A stretch of 64,000 nucleotides of DNA. Source: Pseudomonas brassicacearum. GTDB lineage: Bacteria; Pseudomonadota; Gammaproteobacteria; Pseudomonadales; Pseudomonadaceae. Below the pieces are notes generated by a model. The model had not been told where the DNA came from, did not search any database, and saw nothing but the letters and a program-made list of their open reading frames with translations. This document shows positions 42,761 through 50,350 of this stretch, in pieces; position 1 is the first letter of the stretch; every line of letters starts with the position of its first letter. The DNA is taken from positions 4,960,001 to 5,024,000 of the forward strand of contig NZ_CP045701.2 in assembly GCF_009601685.2 (NCBI RefSeq). The letters are read 5' to 3'. The position numbers and the translations under genes are program-made.

Positions 42761-42802
42761 AAAAAAACGGGCAGTCCCTTGCGGTGACTGCCCGTTTTTT
42801 TA
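42761..42802. terminator. Two-way terminator between ycgR and the MFS gene
   Basis: AAAAAAACGGGCAGTC-CCTTGCGGT-GACTGCCCGTTTTTTTA between convergent genes, symmetric A and T runs, so it can serve both. Confidence 0.94.
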
Positions 42803-42810
42803 TGACTGGC

Positions 42811-44184
42811 TCAAGGCCTGGCCTGAGTGAAATCGGGAGTCGGCGGCTCGTCGCTCGCCTCCTCGGCGGCCGTTTCCTCCATGACGGGTTCTTCTTCGAC
42901 CGGTTCTTCCATCGGCACAGGATCGACGTGCATCTGCTCCTGCACCACTTGTTCGTCCACCCGGGGATCGAGGCACGCCACCAGCGGCGAACTGGACATG
43001 CTGTCCGGCATCGCCACGTGATGCAGCGGTGCGTCGTCGACCTGATGCAGGTTGGTCACCGCCTTCGGCCGGATTCGCCACACCAGCACCAGGGCGAAGA
43101 AGGCAAAAAAGGCATAGAGCATCTGGCTGCCGAACATCTTCATCAGCACCCCTGCTACCAGCGGTCCGATACTGGCGCCAACCCCATAGGTCACCAGCAG
43201 CATCGCGGTCAGGGATACCCTTCGATCAGCTTCGACGTGGTCGTTGGAAAACGCCACTGCCAACGGATACAGGCAGAACTGCACCAGCGAACAGAAGAAC
43301 CCCGCGACGAACAGCACCTCCAACGGCACCGCAGGAAGAATCGCCAACGGCAGCGCACAGATCGTCAGGACCAGCGCAAAGCAGCGGATCAGCAGTGCCC
43401 GGTCATATCGATCGGACAGCCAGCCCAAGGGCCACTGCACCAGCAGCCCGGCGAAGATGCAGCTACCCATGAACAAACCCACCTGCTCGGTCGACAGGCC
43501 CTGCTGAGAGGCGTACAGGGGCGCCAGGCCATAGAACGAACCGACGATCAACCCCGAGCCCAGCACCGTACTCAAGGACTGCGGCACACGCTTGATGAAG
43601 AAGCGCGGCTCCATGGGCGCCGGATGCAGCGCCGCCGGGTGAATTCGCCGGGTCAGCGTCACGGGCACCAGGCACAAGGCGAAGCACAGCGCTACCAGCA
43701 TCAACAGCTCAGGGCCCAGGGCCGGGTGCATGACCAGAATCAACTGACCCAGCACCAGCCCAAGGTATGAGGCGATCATATAGCCGCTGAATACCACCCC
43801 ACGCTGCTTGGCATCGGCTTGCTCGTTGAGCCAGCTCTCGATGACCATGTACTGGCACATCATCCCCAGGCCGACAATCATCCGCAGCACGATCCAGGCC
43901 GGCAGCCAATCCACCAGGCCATGGCCCAGCACCGCAGCCCCGACGATCCCGGCGCAAGCCGAATAGGCGCGGATGTGGCCGACGCGGGCGATCAGCCGGT
44001 GGCCGATCTTGCCACCCAGCACCAGGCCGAAATAGTTGGCGGCCATAAGCGCACCGACCCAGAGGCTGTCCACATCGTCGGCGGCCAGGCGTAACGCCAG
44101 GTAAGTACTCAAGAGGCCCGAGCCGATCAACATCATCAGCGAGGCGAAATAAAGCGCTCGAAAAGGTTTCCAGATTTGGCGCAT
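42811..44184 (-). CDS. MFS transporter, YcaD-like
   Basis: A 457-residue inner-membrane transporter with twelve hydrophobic segments, such as ALYFASLMMLIGSGLLSTYLAL, LSTVLGSGLIVGSFYGLAPLYA and FVAGFFCSLVQFCLYPLAVAF. The loop motif GLVLGGKIGHRLIARVGHIRAYS after the second segment and GWLSDRYDRALLI later mark the MFS fold. The C-terminal 60 residues form an acidic cytosolic tail (PMEEPVEEEPVMEETAAEEASDEPPTPDF). The start at 44184 is the first ATG before the first segment. Substrate unknown; it neighbours a glutamine-synthetase-like gene. Confidence 0.87.
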   Translation of the reverse strand: MRQIWKPFRALYFASLMMLIGSGLLSTYLALRLAADDVDSLWVGALMAANYFGLVLGGKIGHRLIARVGHIRAYSACAGIVGAAVLGHGLVDWLPAWIVLRMIVGLGMMCQYMVIESWLNEQADAKQRGVVFSGYMIASYLGLVLGQLILVMHPALGPELLMLVALCFALCLVPVTLTRRIHPAALHPAPMEPRFFIKRVPQSLSTVLGSGLIVGSFYGLAPLYASQQGLSTEQVGLFMGSCIFAGLLVQWPLGWLSDRYDRALLIRCFALVLTICALPLAILPAVPLEVLFVAGFFCSLVQFCLYPLAVAFSNDHVEADRRVSLTAMLLVTYGVGASIGPLVAGVLMKMFGSQMLYAFFAFFALVLVWRIRPKAVTNLHQVDDAPLHHVAMPDSMSSSPLVACLDPRVDEQVVQEQMHVDPVPMEEPVEEEPVMEETAAEEASDEPPTPDFTQARP

Positions 44185-44254
44185 CGGCGTTCCGAGCGGC
44201 TCCTTGAGGTGAGTAAGGGCTACCTGTTGAAGATAGCCCGAATGCGACGGTTCG

Positions 44255-45598
44255 TTATGCCTGGGCCGCGAGGACACGCCGCTCCCAGGGCGTGATTTCA
44301 TCGAAGAAGCTGGTCAGTTCCAGGGTCTTGGAGGCGATGTAGCCTTCGATGAACTCCGTACCGAACAGTTCCTTCGCCAGATGACTACGCTTCAGACGCT
44401 CCAAGGCGGCATGCAAGGTACATGGCAACGAGAGATTATCCGGCACCTCGAATTCGCCCTGGATCGCCGCGCTCGGCTCCAGCCGATGTTCAATCCCATA
44501 CAGCCCGGCGGCCAGGCTGGCGGCAATCGCCAGGTAGGGGTTGGCATCGGCTCCCGGCAAGCGGTTCTCGACCCGCCGGGCCACCGGCGAACTGGCGGGA
44601 ATCCGCAACCCGGCCGAGCGGTTGTCATGGGACCAACAGGCATTGTTCGGTGAGGCGAACGGGTGGCATAGGCGCTGGTAGGAATTCACGTTCGGTGCGA
44701 ACAACGCAGTGAAGTCCGCCAGGCACGCCTGTTGCCCACCGATGAAGTGTCGGAAAGTCGCGGTCGGTTCGCCCGCTTCGTCGCTGAAAACATTGCGACC
44801 GCTGTGCGCCTCGACAACGCTCTGGTGGATATGCATCGAACTGCCCGGCGTGTGAGCCAGGGGCTTGGCCATGCAGACCACGGTGAGCCCGTGCTTGAGG
44901 GCCACTTCCTTGAGCAGGTGCTTGAACAGGAAGGTCTGGTCGGCCAACAACAAAGGGTCGCCGTGCAGCAGATTGATCTCGAACTGGCTCACACCCATTT
45001 CATGCATGAAGGTGTCGCGAGGCAGGCCCAGCGCCGCCATGCATTCATAGACTTCACTGAAGAACGGACGCAGGCCATTGTTGGAGCTGACGCTGAACGC
45101 CGAATGGCCGTCTTCGCGACGTCCATCCAGGCCCATCGGCGGCTGGAACGGCTGGGTCGGGTCCGGGTTGGGGGCGAACACGAAAAATTCCAGCTCGGTC
45201 GCCACCACCGGCGCCAGGCCCAGGGCTGCATAACGTGCGACAACGGCCTTGAGCTGGCCGCGTGTCGAAAGCCGGGAGCTTTCACCGGTCAACTCGTCGG
45301 CGTCGCAGATCGCCAGGGCCCGGGGCTGTAGGCTCCAGGGCAGGCGATGAATCTGTTTCGGATCGGCCACCAGCGCCAGGTCGCCGTCGTCACTGCCGTA
45401 AAAACGCGATGGCGGATAACCGCCCATGATGCATTGCAGCAGCACGCCCCGCGCCAACTGCAACCGCCGGCCTTCGAGGAACCCCTCGGCGGTCATCACC
45501 TTGCCCCGCGGCACGCCATTCAAATCCGGCGTGACACATTCAATCTCATCAATGCCCGTCAGTCGCTGCGCGAGTGAACGCTGGCCATCGGTCGTCAT
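44255..45598 (-). CDS. Glutamine-synthetase-like gamma-glutamyl-polyamine ligase
   Basis: A 447-residue type I/III glutamine-synthetase-fold enzyme of the PuuA/PauA group, which joins glutamate to putrescine or other amines in polyamine catabolism. Metal- and ATP-site motifs: PVVATELEFFVFAPNPDP (ELEFF), HEMGVSQFEINLLHGDPLLLADQ, MAKPLAHTPGSSMHIHQSV and RIPASSPVARRVENRLPGADANPYLAIA. Adenylylation Tyr of the true GlnA is absent, as usual for this group. The start MTTDGQRSLAQRL is chosen by family length. The exact amine is not fixed by sequence. Confidence 0.88.
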   Translation of the reverse strand: MTTDGQRSLAQRLTGIDEIECVTPDLNGVPRGKVMTAEGFLEGRRLQLARGVLLQCIMGGYPPSRFYGSDDGDLALVADPKQIHRLPWSLQPRALAICDADELTGESSRLSTRGQLKAVVARYAALGLAPVVATELEFFVFAPNPDPTQPFQPPMGLDGRREDGHSAFSVSSNNGLRPFFSEVYECMAALGLPRDTFMHEMGVSQFEINLLHGDPLLLADQTFLFKHLLKEVALKHGLTVVCMAKPLAHTPGSSMHIHQSVVEAHSGRNVFSDEAGEPTATFRHFIGGQQACLADFTALFAPNVNSYQRLCHPFASPNNACWSHDNRSAGLRIPASSPVARRVENRLPGADANPYLAIAASLAAGLYGIEHRLEPSAAIQGEFEVPDNLSLPCTLHAALERLKRSHLAKELFGTEFIEGYIASKTLELTSFFDEITPWERRVLAAQA

Positions 45599-45706
45599 GA
45601 CGCAATCCTTGTTATGTGCGAGCCGCGAACGGCAACCCGTACAAAATAGGCTTCGGCTGTTCGGAATATCAAGCACCCACAGACAATTAAATCCTGTGCA
45701 ATACGA

Positions 45707-45796
45707 GTGGGAGCGAGCTTGCTCGCGATGGCGTCGGCTCAGTCAATATTGAGCTGACTGATGCACCGCTATCGCGAGCAAGCTCGCTCCCACAGG
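45707..45796. repeat. REP doublet (GTGGGAGC type)
   Basis: GTGGGAGCGAGCTTGCTCGCG and inverted CGCGAGCAAGCTCGCTCCCA about 40 bases apart, upstream of the ligase gene. Confidence 0.88.
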
Positions 45797-45827
45797 GGAT
45801 CTGTGCTGTTTTTTATAAAGCGCACGC

Positions 45828-46520
45828 TCAGGGCAGGTAAAGCCGGAACACCCCACCACCCAACACACCGCCATTGGCAATCTCGGTACGCCCGCTCACG
45901 CCACCGCGCTGGTGCAGCCCGGCGATCCGCGCGGCGAAGTACAGGCCCAGCCCGGTGCTGCCGCTGCTGTGGTTGATGCCCTGCACATACTCGGCCTGAC
46001 GCTCGATCATCTCTGGCGGGTAACCTTCGCCGTCGTCATTGATCGTCAGCACCAGTTGCCCGGCCTCATCGCTCACACTGATCAGCAGCGCCTGGCGCGC
46101 ATGGCGAATGGCGTTGTTGATGCAGTTATCGAGCACCGAAGCGACCAATTCGCGGTCGAAAAAGCCCAGGGGGCTGAGCGGATCGACGTCGTAGGTGACC
46201 ATGATCCCGCGGCTGCGGAACACGTCCTGATGGCCGGCCAGTTGCGCCTCGATGAAGTCATCCAACTCATGATAGGCCGGGTGCAGCGGCAACTGGTTGA
46301 CGCCGAGTTTGTACAGCCCCAGCAACTGCACCATAAGGCCATTGAGATGGGCGAACTCGAACTCGATGACGCCTTGTTCCGAGGTCTGGCGCTCGGCGTC
46401 GGGCAAGCGCTCGAGCCATTGCGTATGCGCCTGCATGAGCAAGGTCAGGGAGTTCTTCATGTCGTGCACGGTAGACGCGATCACCGTGGAAAAATCGAGG
46501 GCCTGTTCGCTGTCATTCAT
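45828..46520 (-). CDS. Cytoplasmic sensor histidine kinase
   Basis: A 230-residue kinase core without sensor or membrane segments: His in STVHDMKNSLTLLMQAHTQW, then DNCINNAIRHARQALLISV (N box), TINDDGEGYPPE (G1) and GSTGLGLYFAARI (G2). It starts inside the end of the response-regulator gene (eight-base overlap), so the two are translated together and probably form a partner pair. With no sensor part it must be controlled by binding another protein. Its signal and output are unknown. Confidence 0.88.
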   Translation of the reverse strand: MNDSEQALDFSTVIASTVHDMKNSLTLLMQAHTQWLERLPDAERQTSEQGVIEFEFAHLNGLMVQLLGLYKLGVNQLPLHPAYHELDDFIEAQLAGHQDVFRSRGIMVTYDVDPLSPLGFFDRELVASVLDNCINNAIRHARQALLISVSDEAGQLVLTINDDGEGYPPEMIERQAEYVQGINHSSGSTGLGLYFAARIAGLHQRGGVSGRTEIANGGVLGGGVFRLYLP

Positions 46521-48120
46521 CGCCAAATGCCTTGCTTCGCAGTTTTTGATAACGCGCAAAACGCGCATCGGTGTCGGGCATCATGCCCACCAGTTTCAGG
46601 CAGGCGCGGCATTCCTGCAGCAGTTGCGACTCCACGCTGGTGTCGGTGCCATGCAGCAGCGATTGCGCCATGTTCAGGGCAATACTGATGTTCTTCGGTT
46701 GCATCTTCAGGGCGCGGCGGAACAGCTCCCGCGCCTGCGGCAACGCGCCAGTCTTGTAGACCCGCACGCCTTCGCGGTTCAACTCGGCGGCGGCATTGCC
46801 CTGGTTGAGAATGTTCGGGTCGTCGGTCAGCTTGGCGATGCCTTGCATCACCGTCGGGTCATCACCGTAGATTTCCGCGCAGTTCTTGAGCATCGACTCG
46901 CCGGCGCTGGTCTGGCCAAGCATTTGCAACTGCTTGGCCACCAGCAACGCGGCCTCGGCGCTCATGAATTGCTCCATGCCATCGAGGCGCTGCAAGGCCT
47001 GTTCGGTGAGCTTTTCGGCGGTTTCGGCATCGTTGAGCAACAGGCTGGTGGCCTTCATCAGCCGCGCCCGGACCTGCAGCCCCGGGTCGTTGAGGTTCTC
47101 CTTCGCCACGGCGCTGAGCGTCGTGTTGATCTCCAGCCGGGTGCGGGTGTCGAGGCCTTTTTCGCTGCCCTTGCTGATCAGCGCATGGGCCAGGCCGAGA
47201 TTGCTTTCCGGGTCCTTGAAGCGCGACTGCGCGCCCTGCCCGACCGCCTGGCGATAGGCCCGGGAAGCCGTGTCGTAGTCTTCGTTGGTCATCGCCAGCT
47301 TGCCCAACAACGATTGGCGGCGCACCGCCAGCGGCGACAGGCGCACCGCCTCTTCCAGCACGTGCTGCGCCTGTTTGGTGTCACCTTCGGCCACCAGCAC
47401 GTCGGCCATGCCGTCGTACAAGGCCGGCATCATCGGAAAGACTTTCAGGGCCTTTTCATAGACAGCCTTGGCCTGCCCCACCTGGCCGCGCTTGAACATC
47501 AACTTGCCCAGCCCCGCATAAGCCCACGGCAACGGGCGATCCGCGATGATGGAGTTGTACAGTCGTTCAAGAGCCTCGTTCTGATTCAGGTCGCGCAACG
47601 CATCGGCCCGATAACGCAGGCACAACGGCCCGTAGCGCGGGTCCTGCTTGCACAGGGCGATGCAGGCATTGAGCACTTCCATCGGCTTGCCACGATCGAG
47701 GGCTTGCAGGATCGGCTTGAGCAGGGTCTTGCGCTGCTCGAGCCGCTCCAACCGCTGGGCCAGGCCAGAGCGGTTGAACGGTTTGGTCAGGTACGCATCC
47801 GGCTCATGCTCCAGGGCACTGAGCACCATCGCCTGGCTGGTCTCGGCGGTCACCATGAGGAAAACACTTTCATGGCTGATCAGCTTTTCGACCATCAGGT
47901 CTTCCAGCACCTGCTGGCCATTCTTGCGCCCGTCGCCCAGGTGATAGTCCTGCAAGATGAAGTCATAGCGTTTCTGCGAACACATGCGCAGCGCCACTTC
48001 ACCGGTGTCGGCGGTGTCCACGTCCTTGACGCCCAGCTCACGCAGCATGGAGCGGATCGAACTGCGGAAATCCGAGAAATCATCGACGATCAGAAAACTT
48101 TTTTGGTGGTACGCCAGCAT
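46513..48120 (-). CDS. Response regulator with TPR repeats
   Basis: A 535-residue cytosolic protein. Residues 1-130 are a receiver domain (SFLIVDDFSDFRSSIRSML, phospho-Asp in YDFILQDYHLGDGRKNG, Lys in AYLTKPFNRSGL). The rest is helical tetratricopeptide-like repeats: ALERLYNSIIADRPLPWAYAGLGKLMFKRGQVGQAKAVYEKALKVFPM, AEGDTKQAQHVLEEAVRLSPL and QARELFRRALKMQPKNISIALNMAQSLL. No DNA-binding or enzymatic output is present, so it acts by protein binding. First gene of the pair with the kinase. Confidence 0.9.
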   Translation of the reverse strand: MLAYHQKSFLIVDDFSDFRSSIRSMLRELGVKDVDTADTGEVALRMCSQKRYDFILQDYHLGDGRKNGQQVLEDLMVEKLISHESVFLMVTAETSQAMVLSALEHEPDAYLTKPFNRSGLAQRLERLEQRKTLLKPILQALDRGKPMEVLNACIALCKQDPRYGPLCLRYRADALRDLNQNEALERLYNSIIADRPLPWAYAGLGKLMFKRGQVGQAKAVYEKALKVFPMMPALYDGMADVLVAEGDTKQAQHVLEEAVRLSPLAVRRQSLLGKLAMTNEDYDTASRAYRQAVGQGAQSRFKDPESNLGLAHALISKGSEKGLDTRTRLEINTTLSAVAKENLNDPGLQVRARLMKATSLLLNDAETAEKLTEQALQRLDGMEQFMSAEAALLVAKQLQMLGQTSAGESMLKNCAEIYGDDPTVMQGIAKLTDDPNILNQGNAAAELNREGVRVYKTGALPQARELFRRALKMQPKNISIALNMAQSLLHGTDTSVESQLLQECRACLKLVGMMPDTDARFARYQKLRSKAFGDE

Positions 48121-48232
48121 CGAGGATGTCCAGGCAAGTAAGAAAATAACCCAATGGCATAACAACGAAACGCCGTGTCACAGCCCCGAGGCGCGCAGAT
48201 GATAGCCACCAGCCAGCAACGTTCAAGGGTTT

Positions 48233-48997
48233 TCAGCAACCGCTTGGCCTGGCTGAGTCGTGACGCACATTGCGAGCCGAAACGCTGGAGACAACCGGGC
48301 TCATCGGGTTATCGGCAGGGGATGGCGTTCCGTTAAGGGGAAGGTGTTGGATAACCCGAGTGCAGCGGATTGGTTGAACACCCGTGGCGAGGGAGCTTGC
48401 TCCCGCTGGGCCGCGCAGCGGACCTGTTTGTTTGGCGGCTGCTGCGCAACCGAGCGAGAGCGACTTGATCTCCGGAAGCGCAGCACCTTGCGAATAGACT
48501 GAATAAAGCCAGAGCATGAAAGGTTCGAATCGACGCTGCTCAAGATAGCTCGAATCGACGGCGCCTTTGACGGTCAACATTCCGGCAAGCACATCGGCCA
48601 CGGATGCAGCCAGATCACGACGATCAACCGTTATCAACCCGGCCAGCAAGCACCCAGCAAGGCTCAACTGGTTAGTCAGGTTGGGGACGGTTTGGATGCC
48701 TTGAAGAAAACTCGTTTTGGAGAAAGCCTTGGCCTTGAGCATCAGCGCCCAATAACGGTACATCATCGAGCGCGAGACCTGCTCCCAGCCAGAAGCCTCT
48801 CCGTCACTGATCGCGACTTCGCCCCGAATGCCGTGATAAGTCGCCAGCATCCCCAGCGAATCAGCCACATTGTCCAATCCGTTTAATGAGTCGCTGGCAA
48901 GGTCCTCATCGATATAGTCGAGCTCTTGAGCCGTCAGGCCTTCCGACTGCAACAGCCAGCGCCGGTGCTGATGAAGCCGGACGTTGATTTCATCCAT
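48233..48997 (-). CDS. Immunity-like protein (Imm49-type), tail altered by a repeat
   Basis: A 254-residue frame. Residues 1 to about 170 look like a real protein: mostly helical, MDEINVRLHQHRRWLLQSEGLTAQELDYIDEDLASDSLNGLDNVADSLGMLATYHGIRGEVAI..SRSMMYRYWALMLKAKAFSK, resembling the Imm49 group of polymorphic-toxin immunity proteins (recall only). After LPEIKSLSLG the frame runs through a palindromic repeat and becomes Pro/Ala/Ser-rich, unlike protein. So the original end seems to have been replaced. It stands third in a row of immunity-type genes after an orphan toxin tail; no matching toxin is present. Confidence 0.55.
   Translation of the reverse strand: MDEINVRLHQHRRWLLQSEGLTAQELDYIDEDLASDSLNGLDNVADSLGMLATYHGIRGEVAISDGEASGWEQVSRSMMYRYWALMLKAKAFSKTSFLQGIQTVPNLTNQLSLAGCLLAGLITVDRRDLAASVADVLAGMLTVKGAVDSSYLEQRRFEPFMLWLYSVYSQGAALPEIKSLSLGCAAAAKQTGPLRGPAGASSLATGVQPIRCTRVIQHLPLNGTPSPADNPMSPVVSSVSARNVRHDSARPSGC
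48383..48450. repeat. Palindromic repeat inside an open reading frame
   Basis: CGTGGCGAGGGAGCTTGCTCCCGC plus GGGCCGCGCAGCGG and GGCGGCTGCTGCGC arms, the third repeat family of the window, but here within the 3' part of the immunity-like gene. Confidence 0.75.
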
Positions 48998-49049
48998 TTC
49001 GATATACTCCTTTACGCCAGTACAACGTCGTTCCGCTTACCGTGCTCAC

Positions 49050-49670
49050 TCAGGAACGAATCTGTCGAAGGTTCGTTAAGTGAACCTCCAAATTGCACTT
49101 AACCAACTGATCCAGCGAAGCCGTCCCTCCAACAAACAATGCCGGCTCAAAGCCGTAGACCTCACTCTCGTCAAGTGCCCCCAACTTCTCTAGCGCTCGA
49201 TCAAATAAAAAATCACCTCGACCATCCTCCAGATCATAACGCTCCTTATCAGACATAGCGAAAAATGTCTGGATGGCTAGATCCGGATCTTTATTAAGAA
49301 CTTTCAGCTTATTCATCAACGCGACGATAGATCCCGTCGGACATGAAACAACAATTTTCTGATTGTATTTCTCGCCCCAAGCATACAGCGTTCCAAAAGC
49401 ACTCCGAGCAATAACGTGGTAATTATCTATCTGCAAAAATTCAGTACCGGATAACCATATATCGAGCAGGTACTTGTAATCGTCTGGGTCCACCGTCCAG
49501 AAAAGACCATTGGCATACCCACACCAACCTTCTTTCTGCCAATAGGTGAGCAACGCGTCCGGTAGTATCCCCCGATATTTCGCAATATGGGAGCCAGGCA
49601 CCTGCCGATGTGATGTTGCTTCACCCATTACACGAATGAAACACTCAAAATCCTCGTCTCTCACCTCCAT
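49050..49670 (-). CDS. Immunity protein, GAD-like/DUF1851 (Tdi1-type)
   Basis: A 206-residue cytosolic protein. Residues 10-100 fit a GAD-like domain (IAKYRGILPDALLTYWQKEGWCGYANGLFWTVDPDDYKYLLDIWL) and the second half fits DUF1851, the fold of Tdi1-type immunity proteins against T6SS DNases (FGTLYAWGEKYNQKIVVSCPTGSIVAL...). No toxin of the matching kind is visible nearby, so it is an orphan. The gene is AT-rich relative to flanking core genes, which suggests recent arrival. Spacing to the previous and next immunity-type genes is about 55 bases each. Confidence 0.75.
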   Translation of the reverse strand: MEVRDEDFECFIRVMGEATSHRQVPGSHIAKYRGILPDALLTYWQKEGWCGYANGLFWTVDPDDYKYLLDIWLSGTEFLQIDNYHVIARSAFGTLYAWGEKYNQKIVVSCPTGSIVALMNKLKVLNKDPDLAIQTFFAMSDKERYDLEDGRGDFLFDRALEKLGALDESEVYGFEPALFVGGTASLDQLVKCNLEVHLTNLRQIRS

Positions 49671-49727
49671 GTGATCTCCCGTCGGTAGCTCAATGGTAAA
49701 TATTATTTATGACTTATCCACTTTGCT

Positions 49728-50348
49728 TTACCGAGCCACTAAGAACCCACTCCCGGTGAGAGCACACCGTCCTCCGGCTCGCCAGAATCTAAAGTAAGAC
49801 TCCAAATCAATATCAAATTCAAACAATGGCTGCCCAACGTACCAAGCAAGATAATAATCCGCAGCCAACCCATAGAACGCCTCAAACAGCGCATAAGTCT
49901 GCTCAGTATCAGAAACTCTGCTCCCCCTGATTGCATCCCCAATCTCATCAAACAACCAGTAATGAGGAATATCTTGCTGAAGCCAGTGATCCATATCGTG
50001 ACCATCAACAAAAAGCACCTGGGCATTCTCACAAATCTTTAGAACTTCAGAGTCACCGAGCACCCCGCATACTCTTTCTTGCTCCTTGAGCCACTCCCGG
50101 CCTAGCTGAATTAATTCGCCCTCTCCAACTTTAAGTTTTGGCAAGAGATACAGAGACTTCTCCATATCTCCAGAGGCTAGAACGCGCTCGGCTCTATCAA
50201 CCAGCTCTTCCGAAAACGGAAAATAGCTGAATATACGTCGAAGCTCCTCGGAACCACTGTGCGCTTTCAACAATCCCAAAAAGTGAGATTTATCGAAGAC
50301 TGCCCTGCCTTCACAGAAGGCGCACCAGTCGGACAATAAAGACTTCAT
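49728..50348 (-). CDS. Probable immunity protein of the orphan CdiA tail
   Basis: A 206-residue acidic protein I do not recognise: MKSLLSDWCAFCEGRAVFDKSHFLGLLKAHSGSEELRRIFSYFPFSEELVDRAERVL.. to FRFWRAGGRCALTGSGFLVAR. It begins two bases after the stop of the orphan CdiA tail (50351), the place of a cdiI gene, so it is most likely that toxin's immunity protein. No signal peptide or membrane segment. AT-rich, like the other cassettes here. Identification is by position only. Confidence 0.65.
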   Translation of the reverse strand: MKSLLSDWCAFCEGRAVFDKSHFLGLLKAHSGSEELRRIFSYFPFSEELVDRAERVLASGDMEKSLYLLPKLKVGEGELIQLGREWLKEQERVCGVLGDSEVLKICENAQVLFVDGHDMDHWLQQDIPHYWLFDEIGDAIRGSRVSDTEQTYALFEAFYGLAADYYLAWYVGQPLFEFDIDLESYFRFWRAGGRCALTGSGFLVAR

Positions 50349-50350
50349 AC

